NCBI RefSeq assembly: GCF_003269065.1
Contig: NZ_QLTA01000030.1
Coordinates: forward strand, 1 to 64,000
DNA: 64,000 bases
Source of the DNA: Paracidovorax anthurii
GTDB taxonomy: Bacteria > Pseudomonadota > Gammaproteobacteria > Burkholderiales > Burkholderiaceae_C
Direction: 5' to 3'
The position numbers were made by a program, and so were the translations under genes. Under the pieces are notes generated by a model that ran no database searches, was not told the origin of the DNA, and saw nothing but the letters and a program-made list of their open reading frames with translations. Of the stretch, positions 17,788 through 26,966 are shown one piece after another. How positions within the stretch are numbered: the first letter of the stretch is position 1; every line of letters starts with the position of its first letter.

Positions 17788-18792
17788 ATGAACCATCTTC
17801 TCGATCCCGCGATCCTGTTCTTCGTGCTGGGCCTGGCGGCCGGGCTCCTGCGCTCCAACCTGGAGATTCCCGCGCCGCTGTCGCGTTTTCTCTCGCTCTA
17901 CCTGCTGATGGCGCTGGGGCTCAAGGGCGGCTTCGCGCTGGCCCAGTCCGGCTGGACGCAGCAGGTGGCGGCGGCGATGGCCTGCGCGGTGCTGCTGGCC
18001 CTGGTGGTGCCGGCCATCGCCTGGTGCGTGCTGCGCCGGCTGCTGCCGCCGTTCGACGCGGCGGCCGTGGCCGCCACCTATGGCAGCGTGAGCGCCGTGA
18101 CCTTCGTCACGGCCAGCCACCTGCTGGAACAGCAGGGCACGCCCGCCGGCGGCTACATGGCCGCCGCGATGGCGCTGATGGAGTCGCCCGCCATCGTGCT
18201 GGCAGTGGTGCTGGCGCACTGGCTGCGGGCGCCGGCCGCCGCCGTCGTGCCCGTGGGCGGGCAGGCCGCGCTGGCGGCCGGGCCCGGCGCGGGCACCGGC
18301 CCCCGCGTGGCGGGGGTGCTGCGCGAGGCGCTGACCGATGGCGGCGCCGTGCTGCTGCTGGGCGCGCTGCTGGTGGGGCTGGTCACCGGCGAGAAGGGCG
18401 AGCAGGCCATGCACCCCTTCACCGTGGACCTGTTCAAGGGCCTGCTGGCGTTCTTCCTGCTGGACATGGGGTTGCTGACCGCGCGCAGCCTGGGCGGCCT
18501 GGGGGGCATGCGGCCGCTGCTGTGCCTGTTCGCCGTCGCCGGCCCCGTGGCGCATGGCCTGCTGGCCCTGGGGCTGGCCAAGGTCGCCGGGCTGGCCGTG
18601 CCCGAGGCCACCCTGCTGGCCGTGCTGGGCGCCAGCGCCTCGTACATCGCCGTGCCCGCCGTGCTGCGCCACGCCATGCCGGAGGCCCGGCCCGCGATCT
18701 ACGTGGGGCTGTCGCTGGGGATCACGTTCCCGTTCAACCTGGTGCTGGGCATACCGCTGTACGGCGCGGTGGCGCGGTGGTGGCTGGGGTGA
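17788..18792 (+). CDS. sbtA: SbtA-type sodium-dependent bicarbonate transporter permease
   Basis: 334 residues with about ten hydrophobic segments. The family pattern is visible: LLDPAILFFVLGLAAGLLRS at the N-terminus, FLSLYLLMALGLKGGFAL, TYGSVSAVTFVTASHLLE, AAAMALMESPAIVLAVVL and the second-half repeat LFKGLLAFFLLDMGL / ASASYIAVPAVLRHAMPEA. It would import bicarbonate with Na+ across the inner membrane. In heterotrophs it probably supplies anaplerotic carboxylases. The divergent CbbR-like regulator supports the call. Confidence 0.85.
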   Translation: MNHLLDPAILFFVLGLAAGLLRSNLEIPAPLSRFLSLYLLMALGLKGGFALAQSGWTQQVAAAMACAVLLALVVPAIAWCVLRRLLPPFDAAAVAATYGSVSAVTFVTASHLLEQQGTPAGGYMAAAMALMESPAIVLAVVLAHWLRAPAAAVVPVGGQAALAAGPGAGTGPRVAGVLREALTDGGAVLLLGALLVGLVTGEKGEQAMHPFTVDLFKGLLAFFLLDMGLLTARSLGGLGGMRPLLCLFAVAGPVAHGLLALGLAKVAGLAVPEATLLAVLGASASYIAVPAVLRHAMPEARPAIYVGLSLGITFPFNLVLGIPLYGAVARWWLG

Positions 18793-18822
18793 TGCGGGCC
18801 GTTCCCGAGGCCCGGTGCCGCG

Positions 18823-19161
18823 TCAATAAACGATGTCGACGTGGTAGGTGTCGCCGGCCACCCGGATCGTCCTGGGCGCGATCTTCTCGGCGGTCTGCCA
18901 CTGGGTGCTCATGCGGCCGAACAGGCCCATGTCCTGGTAGTTCTTGTAGCCGGCGTCTTCCCACATGACGTCGATCAGGGCGTAGTTGGGGCGGCTGTTG
19001 ATCAAGAGGACGTGGATGGGTTCGGCATCGATCTTCAGCTTGCCGCCGACCGTCGCGGAGACGGTGGCGTCGAACGCGGCGTAGGTGGTGTCATCCACGA
19101 GTTCGCGAATGGCGCCCAGGATGACGGCGGTGCTTCGGGACGATTTTTCGAGGGAAAGCAT
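18823..19161 (-). CDS. Hypothetical protein, 112 residues
   Basis: I do not recognise this family. It begins MLSLEKSSRSTAVILGAIRE and ends TIRVAGDTYHVDIVY, with a predicted mixed helix/strand pattern, no signal peptide and no membrane segment. CTCGCATGCTTTCC around the start gives no clear Shine-Dalgarno, although a GGACCCCC-type stretch lies just upstream. It sits between the convergent sbtA gene and the TonB receptor, 103 bp downstream of the receptor's stop on the same strand in genome order, with separate transcription likely. Codon use is less GC-extreme than its neighbours. Confidence 0.6.
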   Translation of the reverse strand: MLSLEKSSRSTAVILGAIRELVDDTTYAAFDATVSATVGGKLKIDAEPIHVLLINSRPNYALIDVMWEDAGYKNYQDMGLFGRMSTQWQTAEKIAPRTIRVAGDTYHVDIVY

Positions 19162-19264
19162 GCGAGGGGGTCCGGTCAGTGGTGGCGTGCCGCATTGTGC
19201 CGGGCCCCGGTCATGGCGCCCCCGGAGGAGGCCCCGGCCGCCGCCCCGGCCGGGGCCCGCTTTC

Positions 19265-21481
19265 TCAGAACCGGTAGGTCGAGGTCAGCATGTAGGTGCG
19301 CGCCTGCCCGTAGAAGCAGTCGCCGCGCGCCAGGCACTGGGTGATCTGCACCTTGTCGGTCAGGTTGACCACGTTGAACGCCAGGCGCCAGTCGCCCGCG
19401 TCGTAGGCCACCATGGCGTCGGCGATGGCGGCCGAGGGCGTGCGGATGGCCGTGGTGCCGCTCCACTGCGAGCCGGTGTAGCGCACGCCGGCGCCCACGG
19501 TCCAGCCGCCGCGGCCTTCGGTGGCGAAGCGGTGCGAGAGCCAGGCCGACGCGGTGTGCCGGGGCACGCTGGCCACGGGCTGGCCCTGGTCGCCCGCGTT
19601 GCTGCGGGAGATCACGGCGTCGGTGTAGGCATAGCCCAGGGTGAAGTCCCAGGTCCGCGCGAGGCTGGCGGTGATCTCCGCCTCCAGGCCATTGGTCTTG
19701 GTCTCGCCGATCTGCACGCTGTTGAGCGGGTTGGCGGGGTCGGTGGTCTTGCGGTTCTTCTCGCGCAGCTGGTAGAGCGCCACGAAGCCGCTGATGCCCC
19801 GGCCCGGGGGCTGCCATTTCACGCCGGCCTCCCACTGCTCGCCGCGCTGGGGCTTGAAGGGCGTGCCGTACACGTCCACGCCGCCCAGGGGTTGGAAGGA
19901 TTCCGAGTACCCCGCGTAGGGCGCCCAGCCGCCGTCCATCTGGTAGGTGGCGCCCAGGCGCTTGGTCCAGGCCTTGTCGTCCACGGCGGCGGCGGGGCGG
20001 CCCTCGGTGTCGGTCTTGGCGCTGTCGTGGCGCAGTCCCAGCGTGGCGGTCCAGCGGCCCCAGCGGATCTGGTCCTGCGCGTAGAAGCCCAGCTGCTTCT
20101 GCGCCACGTTGGGCTGGCGCACCAGCTGCGCGGCGGTGGGCGGCGTGAAGTTGCCGTACACGGGGTTGTAGGCGTCGATGGAGGAGGCGAGCGCGCGCCA
20201 GGCCTGCTGGCCCGTGTGGTTGCGCTGCGCGTCCATGCCGGCGAGCAGGGTGTGCTCGGTGGCGCCGGCCTGCAGCCGGCCTTCGAGCTGCGTGTCGATG
20301 AGCAGCATGCGGCCGGTGTTGACGTTCCACACGGCGTCGCGCGCCAGGGTGCGGCCGTTGGCGTCGAACACGGGGCGCGCGGGCCGGCCCGTGGCGGGGT
20401 TGGCTGTGAAGCTGGTGTAGAGGGTGCGGTAGTCCACGTCGCTCACGGTGCGGCGCAGGTTCTGGCGCAGCGTCCAGGCGTCGTTCAGGCGGTGGCTGAA
20501 CAGATAGCCCCAGGAGTCGTTGGTGGTGTCGTAGGCGTCCCAGCCGGGCTCGCTGATGAAGGTGGAGCGCGGGATCTGCCCGTAGCGGCCGGGCAGGCCG
20601 GTGCCCTGCCACGGGAAGAAGCCGATCAGCGAGCCGCTCTTGTCCTTCTGGTGCAGGGCCTGCAGGGTGAGCGAGGTGTCGGCGTCGGGCTGCCAGGTGA
20701 GCGAGGGCATGAGCACCAGGCGGTCGTCGCTCACGTGGTCCACCTGCGATCCGCTGTCGCGGCCCACGGCCACGAGGCGGTAGAGCCAGCGGTCGTCGGC
20801 GTCGAGCTTGCCGGTGAGGTCGGTGGCGATCTGCTTGCGGCCGAAGTTGCCCACCTGCACCTGCACCTCGCGCAGGGCCTCGGCCTGCGGGCGCTTGCTG
20901 GTGAGGTTGAGCACGCCGCCCACGCTGCCCTGGCCGTAGAGCACCGAGGTGGGGCCGCGCAGGAACTCCACGCGCTCCAGCGTGTAGGGGTCGGGGCGGG
21001 TGGTGTTGTAGGTGCCGTAGCTGCGCAGCAGGCCGTCCTGGTACTGGGTGACCGTGGCGCCGCGCGCGTTGAAGCTGTCCACGCGGCTGTCGAAATAGTT
21101 GGAGACGGCGCCCGCCGTGTAGGCAGTGGCCTGCCGCAGCGTCTGCACGCCCTGGGCCTCCATCTGGTCGCGCGTGACCACGCTGATGGCCTGCGGGGTT
21201 TCGATCAGGGGCGTGTCGGTCTTGGTGGCCGAGAGCGCGCGGCGCGCGACGAAGCCGGCCACGGGGGCGGTGGGGTTCTCCTTCTCCGAGCCGGCGTTGA
21301 CCGTGACGGGGGCGAGCGTGGCTTCCGCCGCGCCGGGCGCGGCCTGCTGCGCGTGGGCGGCCACGGCGCACAGCGTGGCCAGGGCGGCGGAGAGGGCGGC
21401 GGGCAACGTGCGGGGGCGCGCGGGCGGACGGGAGGTGTGCGGGAAAAGCGCGGGGTGCGGGGCGTGCAGTGAATGCGTCAT
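19265..21481 (-). CDS. TonB-dependent siderophore receptor
   Basis: 738 residues. The N-terminal signal ends near AVAAHAQQ. The plug domain has the siderophore-receptor form LIETPQAISVVTRDQM and DGLLRSYGTYNTTRPDPYTL, with ERVEFLRGPTSVLYGQGSVG. The 22-strand barrel ends in the C-terminal aromatic LTSTYRF. It imports a ferric siderophore across the outer membrane using TonB energy. The siderophore cannot be read from sequence. A DUF4198 gene lies just upstream on the same strand (174 bp gap), and the iron-accessory operon lies beyond it. Confidence 0.93.
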   Translation of the reverse strand: MTHSLHAPHPALFPHTSRPPARPRTLPAALSAALATLCAVAAHAQQAAPGAAEATLAPVTVNAGSEKENPTAPVAGFVARRALSATKTDTPLIETPQAISVVTRDQMEAQGVQTLRQATAYTAGAVSNYFDSRVDSFNARGATVTQYQDGLLRSYGTYNTTRPDPYTLERVEFLRGPTSVLYGQGSVGGVLNLTSKRPQAEALREVQVQVGNFGRKQIATDLTGKLDADDRWLYRLVAVGRDSGSQVDHVSDDRLVLMPSLTWQPDADTSLTLQALHQKDKSGSLIGFFPWQGTGLPGRYGQIPRSTFISEPGWDAYDTTNDSWGYLFSHRLNDAWTLRQNLRRTVSDVDYRTLYTSFTANPATGRPARPVFDANGRTLARDAVWNVNTGRMLLIDTQLEGRLQAGATEHTLLAGMDAQRNHTGQQAWRALASSIDAYNPVYGNFTPPTAAQLVRQPNVAQKQLGFYAQDQIRWGRWTATLGLRHDSAKTDTEGRPAAAVDDKAWTKRLGATYQMDGGWAPYAGYSESFQPLGGVDVYGTPFKPQRGEQWEAGVKWQPPGRGISGFVALYQLREKNRKTTDPANPLNSVQIGETKTNGLEAEITASLARTWDFTLGYAYTDAVISRSNAGDQGQPVASVPRHTASAWLSHRFATEGRGGWTVGAGVRYTGSQWSGTTAIRTPSAAIADAMVAYDAGDWRLAFNVVNLTDKVQITQCLARGDCFYGQARTYMLTSTYRF

Positions 21482-21655
21482 GGCGGTGGTCCAGGCAAGG
21501 GCCGCCCACGGCGATGCTGCGATCGGCGCGGGAGGCGGATGGCGGAAAGAAAAGAGGCGGTGGATGGGGCGCGGGAGGGCTCCCGCGCCGGACCGCGCGC
21601 GGTGCGCGGTCCGTGGCGTGCGCGCCGGGCCCCGGCAGGGGGCCGCGTCAGCGCG

Positions 21656-22372
21656 TCAGCGCGCCGGAGCGGGCGGCAGCGCGGGCGATTCCATGCCCTC
21701 GGCCTGCGCGAAGGTGAGCGTGGTGAGGAAGGCCGTCTCGCCGTATTTCTCGCCTGCGCGCTCGCCGGCGGTCTTGTCGGCGTGCTTCACCTCGGCCACG
21801 TACTGGCCCTTCCAGGGCAGGGCGAACTGCACCGTGCCATCGGCGCCGGTGGTGGCCTCGCGCGCCCAGCCCGAGGGCGCCACCAGCGTCACATGGGCCT
21901 TGGGCAGCGGCTGGCCGTTGAAGACCACGCGCAGCTCGCCCGCGCGGCCGGTGGGCACCACGTCCAGCGGCGCCGTGGCCGCCACGGCCTGCGAGAGGCC
22001 GGCCACCCAGCGCGCGGCGGGGCGCCATTGCAGGGCGGGCTGGCCGCTCTTGCTGCGGTCGATGATCGGGTAGCCGGCTTCGGCCAGCAGCGTATCGGCG
22101 GCGGCCGGCAGGGTGTAGGCGAAGGCGGTGGCCGTCTTCTGGCCCTCGACGCGGGAGGCCGTGCCGGCGCGCTGCGCCTGCAGCACGGGCACGCCCTGGA
22201 ACTTGTCCAGCGCGCCGGGCGACTTCTCGACCAGGCTGTCCGCGTACTCGCCGAAGTGCAGGCGGGCCTGCGTGCCGCTGGCCTCGATCCAGACCTGGTG
22301 GGCCTGCGCGGTGCCGGCGACGGCGCAGGCGGCGAAGAGGGCCAGGGCCCGGGGCTTGAGGGAATGGTGCAT
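21656..22372 (-). CDS. DUF4198 periplasmic protein (nickel/iron-uptake-associated)
   Basis: 238 residues. The start at 22372 is set by GAAGGAGC upstream. A signal peptide ends at GTAQA before HQVWIEA. DUF4198 members begin in the same way, with a mature His followed by a beta-sandwich; a C-terminal carboxypeptidase-regulatory-like segment (GAdGTVQFALPWKGQYVAEV) is seen here. Genes of this family cluster with TonB receptors and metal transport, and this one lies directly upstream of a siderophore receptor. The exact role is unknown; periplasmic metal or ligand handling is inference. Confidence 0.8.
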   Translation of the reverse strand: MHHSLKPRALALFAACAVAGTAQAHQVWIEASGTQARLHFGEYADSLVEKSPGALDKFQGVPVLQAQRAGTASRVEGQKTATAFAYTLPAAADTLLAEAGYPIIDRSKSGQPALQWRPAARWVAGLSQAVAATAPLDVVPTGRAGELRVVFNGQPLPKAHVTLVAPSGWAREATTGADGTVQFALPWKGQYVAEVKHADKTAGERAGEKYGETAFLTTLTFAQAEGMESPALPPAPAR

Positions 22373-22410
22373 CGGAAAGCTCCTTCGAATCAAAGGGTTG
22401 GAAACTGGTT

Positions 22411-22457
22411 TGCTATCAAATGAATAGCTGAAAACGTAGCAAATACGGCGACATGGA
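22411..22457. repeat. Short AT-rich intergenic element with GCTAT...ATAGC core
   Basis: GCTATCAAATGAATAGC forms a small dyad, followed by AAATACGGCGACATG. Closely similar strings occur at 52191-52240, 43957-43986, 52711-52757 and 63186-63210, always between genes. The family resembles the AT-rich short repeats scattered in Comamonadaceae genomes. Confidence 0.5.
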
Positions 22458-22502
22458 GGCCCAAAGGCATGAGAACGCTGGTCAAGGCGGCTGGAGGGCC
22501 CC

Positions 22503-22847
22503 TCAGCCGGGCAGCAGGGCGGTCACCGCCGCCCAGGGCAGGCTCGCGATCAGCGCGCCCGCCGCCAGCGCCGGCACGCGGCGCGGCCACCAGGTGATGG
22601 CCGCCGTGGCCGCCAGGGCCGCGGCCGACAGCGCCACCGCCCACCACGTGGCCGCCAGCGGCACGCTGGCCGCGCGCGGCCAGAGCAGCGCCAGCATGAG
22701 CGAGAGCGCCAGCAGGCCCCAGCCCGCGCGGCGCAGCGCGCGCAGGCGCGGCTCGGCGGCCTCCTGGCCCCAGGCGTCCTCGTGGTGGCGGTCCAGCCCT
22801 AAGGCGATGCCGGACCAGCCGGCGAAGCAGATCAGCAGTTCCAGCAT
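22503..22847 (-). CDS. DUF3325 small inner-membrane protein
   Basis: 114 residues with three to four hydrophobic segments (e.g. LLALSLMLALLWP, WWAVALSAAALAATAAITWW). The opening LELLICFAGWSGIALGLDRHHED matches DUF3325 proteins, which are found as the last gene of TonB receptor / DUF3649 / PepSY / DUF3325 iron-uptake operons. That order is exactly reproduced here. It starts 3 bp after the PepSY gene stop. Molecular function is unknown. Confidence 0.8.
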   Translation of the reverse strand: MLELLICFAGWSGIALGLDRHHEDAWGQEAAEPRLRALRRAGWGLLALSLMLALLWPRAASVPLAATWWAVALSAAALAATAAITWWPRRVPALAAGALIASLPWAAVTALLPG

Positions 22848-22850
22848 CGG

Positions 22851-24524
22851 TCAGGCTCCCTGGGCCGGCGTGGCGGCACGGGCGGGGGCGCGCGGGCCGG
22901 CCGTGGCCGCGCGCGGGGCGCGGCGCAGCAGGTGGCGGGCGAGGCCGCCGAACACGAGGCCCGCGGCCAGGAAGGACAGGTCCATGCCCGCCCAGGCCCA
23001 GTCGCCCGCCGGCAGCGTGGCGCCCAGGTGCGCGGTGGTGGTGAGCGCGTTCAGCACCGGCAGGCCCGCGAACAGCGCGCCGGCCGCGCCGAGCAGCGCG
23101 GCCCAGCCCCGCCGGTCGGGCCAGCCGATGCCCACGGCCAGGCCCAGGCCCCAGGCGCCGAAGAACCAGGCCAGCTCCGCGTCGGGGCGGCCCGGCGTGG
23201 CCAGGGGCAGCAGGCGGTTGGCCGCCAGGATCGTGGCCACGGCCAGCGGCAGGCCGCCCAGCAGGCCCACGTTCAGGCTGGCCACCAGCCGCTCGCCGAA
23301 GGGCGGGCGCGCATCGGCGGCCTTGCGCTGCGCCTGCGCGCGGCGCTTGACGGTCCACAGCACCATGCCGGAGGCGATCATCAGGCTGCCCAGCACGCCG
23401 AAGCCGAACAGCGTCCAGCGCATGCCCGGCCCGGCGAAGCGCGCGAGGTGCAGGCCGTAGAGCACGCGGTAGGTCTGGATGGCCGGCGTGTGCGGGTCGA
23501 TGTGCGCGAGCTGCTGCCCCGTGGCGCCGTCGAAGCGCAGGCGCGCCGGGCCGTACTGCAGGCGGTCGCCGTCGTGCCGGGTGATCTCCACCACGGTGGT
23601 GCCTTCTTCGCGCCGCGCCGAGAGGCCGCCGATGCGCGCCTCGCCCCAGGTGCGGTGCGCGCTGGCGATCAGGGGCGCGAGGTCGATGGCGGGCAGGGGC
23701 TCGGCCTCGCCGCCCGCGCCGCGCCCGCGCCGGGCGCCGCGCGCGCCGGGCGTGTCGCCCTGCATCTCGGCGAAGTAGGCTTGCGAATCGGTGCCCTTGG
23801 GCGTGGCGTAGGTGGCCGCGATGCCGGAGGGCATGTAGAGCGAGTGGAAGATCATCAGCCCGCTGAAGGTGATGACGAGGTAGAACGGCAGCACCAGCAC
23901 GCCCGAGACGTTGTGCGCGTCGAGCCAGGCGCGCTGCCCGCCCTTGCCCGGCCGGAAGGTGAAGAAGTCCTTGAAGATGCGCCGGTGCGTGACCACCCCC
24001 GTGAGCAGGGCGATGAACATCAGCAGCGTGGCCACGCCCACCACCCAGCGGCCCTCCAGCGTCCAGCGGCCCTGGTGCGCGGTGCGTAGCTCGAAGTGGA
24101 AGCGGTAGAAGAACTCGCCGCCCATGGTTTCGCGGGCCTGCAGGGCCTCGCCGGTGGCCGGGTTCATCAGCAGCGTCTGGAAGCGGCCGTTGCCGCTGTC
24201 GCGCCAGAGCACGGTCACGGCGGGCATGCGCTCGTCGGGCAGGCGCATGATCCACTGCGTCACGCCCGGCGCGTGGCGCCGCAGCGCCGCCTGGGCGCGC
24301 TCGGCCACGTCGGGGCTGGCGGCGGGCAGGCCGTGCATCTCGGGGCGCATCCAGAGGTTGAACTCGCTCTTGAAGAAGCTCAGCGTGCCGGTGGCGAAGA
24401 TGGCGAACAGCAGCCAGCCCAGCAGCAGCCCGGCCCAGGTGTGCAGCCACGACATCGCCTGCCGGAAGCCCTCGCGCTCGGCGGGGGCCGCCGGGGCGGG
24501 GGAGTCCTTCACCGGCGCCGTCAT
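22851..24524 (-). CDS. PepSY-associated transmembrane protein (siderophore-iron reductase type)
   Basis: 557 residues. The start at 24524 overlaps the DUF3649 stop in an ATGA. The N-terminal TM (MSWLHTWAGLLLGWLLFAIF) is followed by a PepSY-like periplasmic loop, two further TMs (VGVATLLMFIALLTGVVTHR, VLVLPFYLVITFSGLMIFHS), a second large periplasmic region and a C-terminal cluster of about five TMs. Conserved histidines (HTW, HRR, H in LYGLHLAR) are of the kind that ligate heme in related membrane ferric reductases. It likely helps release iron from imported siderophore at the inner membrane; this is family-based inference. Confidence 0.85.
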   Translation of the reverse strand: MTAPVKDSPAPAAPAEREGFRQAMSWLHTWAGLLLGWLLFAIFATGTLSFFKSEFNLWMRPEMHGLPAASPDVAERAQAALRRHAPGVTQWIMRLPDERMPAVTVLWRDSGNGRFQTLLMNPATGEALQARETMGGEFFYRFHFELRTAHQGRWTLEGRWVVGVATLLMFIALLTGVVTHRRIFKDFFTFRPGKGGQRAWLDAHNVSGVLVLPFYLVITFSGLMIFHSLYMPSGIAATYATPKGTDSQAYFAEMQGDTPGARGARRGRGAGGEAEPLPAIDLAPLIASAHRTWGEARIGGLSARREEGTTVVEITRHDGDRLQYGPARLRFDGATGQQLAHIDPHTPAIQTYRVLYGLHLARFAGPGMRWTLFGFGVLGSLMIASGMVLWTVKRRAQAQRKAADARPPFGERLVASLNVGLLGGLPLAVATILAANRLLPLATPGRPDAELAWFFGAWGLGLAVGIGWPDRRGWAALLGAAGALFAGLPVLNALTTTAHLGATLPAGDWAWAGMDLSFLAAGLVFGGLARHLLRRAPRAATAGPRAPARAATPAQGA

Positions 24525-24829
24525 GCCGCGCCCCCCCACCAGCGCGGCGCCAGCGCGCAGGCGCCCAGCGCCAGCGCCGGGCCGAGCACGCCGCCCCAGG
24601 CCGACCACGCCGTGCGCGCGTAGAAGGCCCAGCCCACGGCCACGGCATAGACCAGCCACGAGAGCATCGTGGCCGCGAGCACCGCCTCCACGCGCGGCAT
24701 GGCCAGGGCCAGGGCGAGCGAGAAGGCCGCCGCGCCCGCGGCCGCGAGCGCATAGCCGCCCAGGACGGCAGCCATGGAGCGCGAGGCGATCGCGAGGCGG
24801 TAGCGCCAGAGGGGTCGGGTGGGTTTCAT
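24521..24829 (-). CDS. DUF3649 small inner-membrane protein
   Basis: 102 residues with three hydrophobic segments (YRLAIASRSMAAVLGGYALA, LAATMLSWLVYAVAVGWAFY, LGPALALGACALAP). This matches DUF3649, the usual first accessory gene downstream of a TonB siderophore receptor. The start at 24829 (MKPTRPLWRYRL) is chosen because it begins the conserved region; a GTG at 24856 would add nine residues. It lies 43 bp after the receptor and overlaps the PepSY gene by 4 bp. Confidence 0.8.
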   Translation of the reverse strand: MKPTRPLWRYRLAIASRSMAAVLGGYALAAAGAAAFSLALALAMPRVEAVLAATMLSWLVYAVAVGWAFYARTAWSAWGGVLGPALALGACALAPRWWGGAA

Positions 24830-24872
24830 GGGATCGTCGAAAGAGGTGCGGCGCACGGCCGGGCCGTGTCCG

Positions 24873-26966
24873 TCAGAAGGTGTAGTCCAGCGTGACCCGC
24901 AGCGCGCGCGGCTCGCCCGGCGTGACCGAGGTGAAGCCGGCGGCGTTGCTGGTGCCGTCCAGGTAGTAGCGCTTGTCGGCGGCGTTCTTCAGGTTGGCCT
25001 GCAGGCGCACGCCGCCGGCCATCTCGTAGCCCACGGCGAGGTCGGCCACGGTGTAGCCCGGCAGGCGCCAGCGGTTGTCGTTGGCCAGGAACTTGTCGCC
25101 CTGGTGCGTGAACCCGCCGCCCACCCACAGCCCCGGCACCGCCGCGATGCGGTACTGCGTCCAGAGCGAGGCGGTGCGCTTCGTGGCCAGGGCCACGCGG
25201 TGGCCCACGTTGGCGCCGGCCACGGTGTCGGCCAGCACCTTCGGGTCCATGAAGCTGGCCTGGGCGGTCACCGTCCAGCCCGGCGCGATGCGGCCCTTGG
25301 CCTCCAGCTCCAGGCCCCGGATGCGCTGGCGGCCGGTGAGCACGGAATAGCCAGGGTTGGCGGCATCGTTGGCGGGGCTGTTGGTCAGCTCCAGGTCGAA
25401 CAGCGCCACGGTGGTGAGCAGGCGCTGGCCCAGCCACTCCTGCTTCACGCCCATTTCGAGCTGCTTGCCCTCGGAGGGCGGCGCGGCCACGTTGCCCGCC
25501 AGCAGGGTGCCGGCGTTGGCCTGGAACGAGCGCGCGTGGCTCGCGTACAGCACCGTGCCCGGGCGCGCCTCGTAGCTCAGCGCGAACGAGGGCTGCGTCT
25601 TGCTCTGGTCCAGCACCGGGCTGGCATAGGCGTCCTTGAGCGTGTCGTGGCGCAGGCCGGCGGTCAGCGCCCAGGGGCCCCAGGCCATGCGGTCCTGCAC
25701 GTAGAAGCCGGGGTTGCGCGTGTCGCCGGCCACCGGCGGCACCTGGCCCGCCACGGGGTTCCAGAGATCCACGCCGGCCATGGCGCCGGTGCCGCGCGCG
25801 CCGTAGCGGCTCTCCATCGCGCGCCAGTCCATGCCGGCCAGCACGCGGTGCTCCACGGCGCCGGTGCGCCACTGCCCGCGCAGCTCGGCCAGCACCGTGT
25901 CGGAGGTGAAGCGCTGCCCCGGCGCGAGCCAGTAGCCGCGCGCCGCGCGGTTGCCCGAGACGCCCGCGAGCGTGGTCAGCAGGATGTCGCGGTCCGTCTC
26001 GTTGCGCGAGACGTAGAGGCGCGCGTCCAGCGCGTCGCTGAAGCGGTGCGTGAGCTCGCTCGCGTAAAAGCGCAGCCGGCCCGTGGAGGTGAGCCAGGGC
26101 TCGCCGTAGAAATTGCCGCCGCGCACCGCGTCGGCGCTGCCCACGTCGGTGGGCACGGGCACCGGGATACCGGGGTAGGAGGTGGTGTCCAGGCGGAAGC
26201 TCTCGGCCTGCACGCGCCAGCGCGTCTGCGGCGAGATGCGCCACTCCAGGCTGCCGCCCAGGCCGCGCTTCTCGGGGGTGATGCCGTCCACGGCGCTGCC
26301 GCCCCGGCTGGCGCCGCCGGTCAGGCGGTAGAGCAGGGTGCCTTCGGCGTCGAGCGGTCCGGTCAGGTCGAACTCGCCCGAGCGCCAGCCCTGGCTGCCC
26401 GCGCCCAGGCGCACCGAGCGCATCGCCTCGGCCTGCGGCTGCTTGCTCACGTAGTGGATCAGGCCGCCGGGCGCCACCTGGCCGTATTCGAGCGCGGCCG
26501 GGCCCTTGATGACCTCCACGCGCTCCACGTTGAAGAGCGGCGGGTCGATCAGGTGCATGAACTTGGCACCGTCCCGCAGGTAGTTGTAGGTGTTGTTGGC
26601 CCAGAGCCCGCGGATCGAGAACTGCGAATACGAGCCGTAGTACTCGCTGCGCGAGGCCACGCCCGAGGCGTTGCGCAGCACGTCGCGCTCGGTGGTCGCG
26701 CCCTGCTGGTCGAGCAGCTCGCGCTCCACCACGCTCACGGCGCGCGGCGTCTCCAGCACCGACAGGCCCAGGCGCGAGGAGCCCTGCGCCCGGCGCGCGG
26801 GCGCGGCGGCCTCGCCCGCGCGGTCGGCGCTCACCTGCACCTCGCCCAGTGCCGGGGCCACCTCGCCGGAGGCGGCCTGCGCCCAGCCCAGCGCGGGCAG
26901 CGCCAGCAGGCACACGCCGCGCGCGACCGGCACGCGCAATGCGGCGGCCAGCGGCTTCAGGGACAT
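24873..26966 (-). CDS. TonB-dependent siderophore receptor heading the iron accessory operon
   Basis: 697 residues from the start at 26966, which gives a signal peptide ending near PALGWAQA. An ATG at 27020 with a GGAG would add 18 residues and is possible. The plug shows LETPRAVSVVERELLDQQ and VERVEVIKGPAALEYGQVAP, with SIRGLWANNTYNYLRDG. The barrel ends LRVTLDYTF. The first gene of the minus-strand operon receptor-DUF3649-PepSY-DUF3325. A Fur-like box lies 167 bp upstream of the start. The ligand is unknown. Confidence 0.93.
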   Translation of the reverse strand: MSLKPLAAALRVPVARGVCLLALPALGWAQAASGEVAPALGEVQVSADRAGEAAAPARRAQGSSRLGLSVLETPRAVSVVERELLDQQGATTERDVLRNASGVASRSEYYGSYSQFSIRGLWANNTYNYLRDGAKFMHLIDPPLFNVERVEVIKGPAALEYGQVAPGGLIHYVSKQPQAEAMRSVRLGAGSQGWRSGEFDLTGPLDAEGTLLYRLTGGASRGGSAVDGITPEKRGLGGSLEWRISPQTRWRVQAESFRLDTTSYPGIPVPVPTDVGSADAVRGGNFYGEPWLTSTGRLRFYASELTHRFSDALDARLYVSRNETDRDILLTTLAGVSGNRAARGYWLAPGQRFTSDTVLAELRGQWRTGAVEHRVLAGMDWRAMESRYGARGTGAMAGVDLWNPVAGQVPPVAGDTRNPGFYVQDRMAWGPWALTAGLRHDTLKDAYASPVLDQSKTQPSFALSYEARPGTVLYASHARSFQANAGTLLAGNVAAPPSEGKQLEMGVKQEWLGQRLLTTVALFDLELTNSPANDAANPGYSVLTGRQRIRGLELEAKGRIAPGWTVTAQASFMDPKVLADTVAGANVGHRVALATKRTASLWTQYRIAAVPGLWVGGGFTHQGDKFLANDNRWRLPGYTVADLAVGYEMAGGVRLQANLKNAADKRYYLDGTSNAAGFTSVTPGEPRALRVTLDYTF

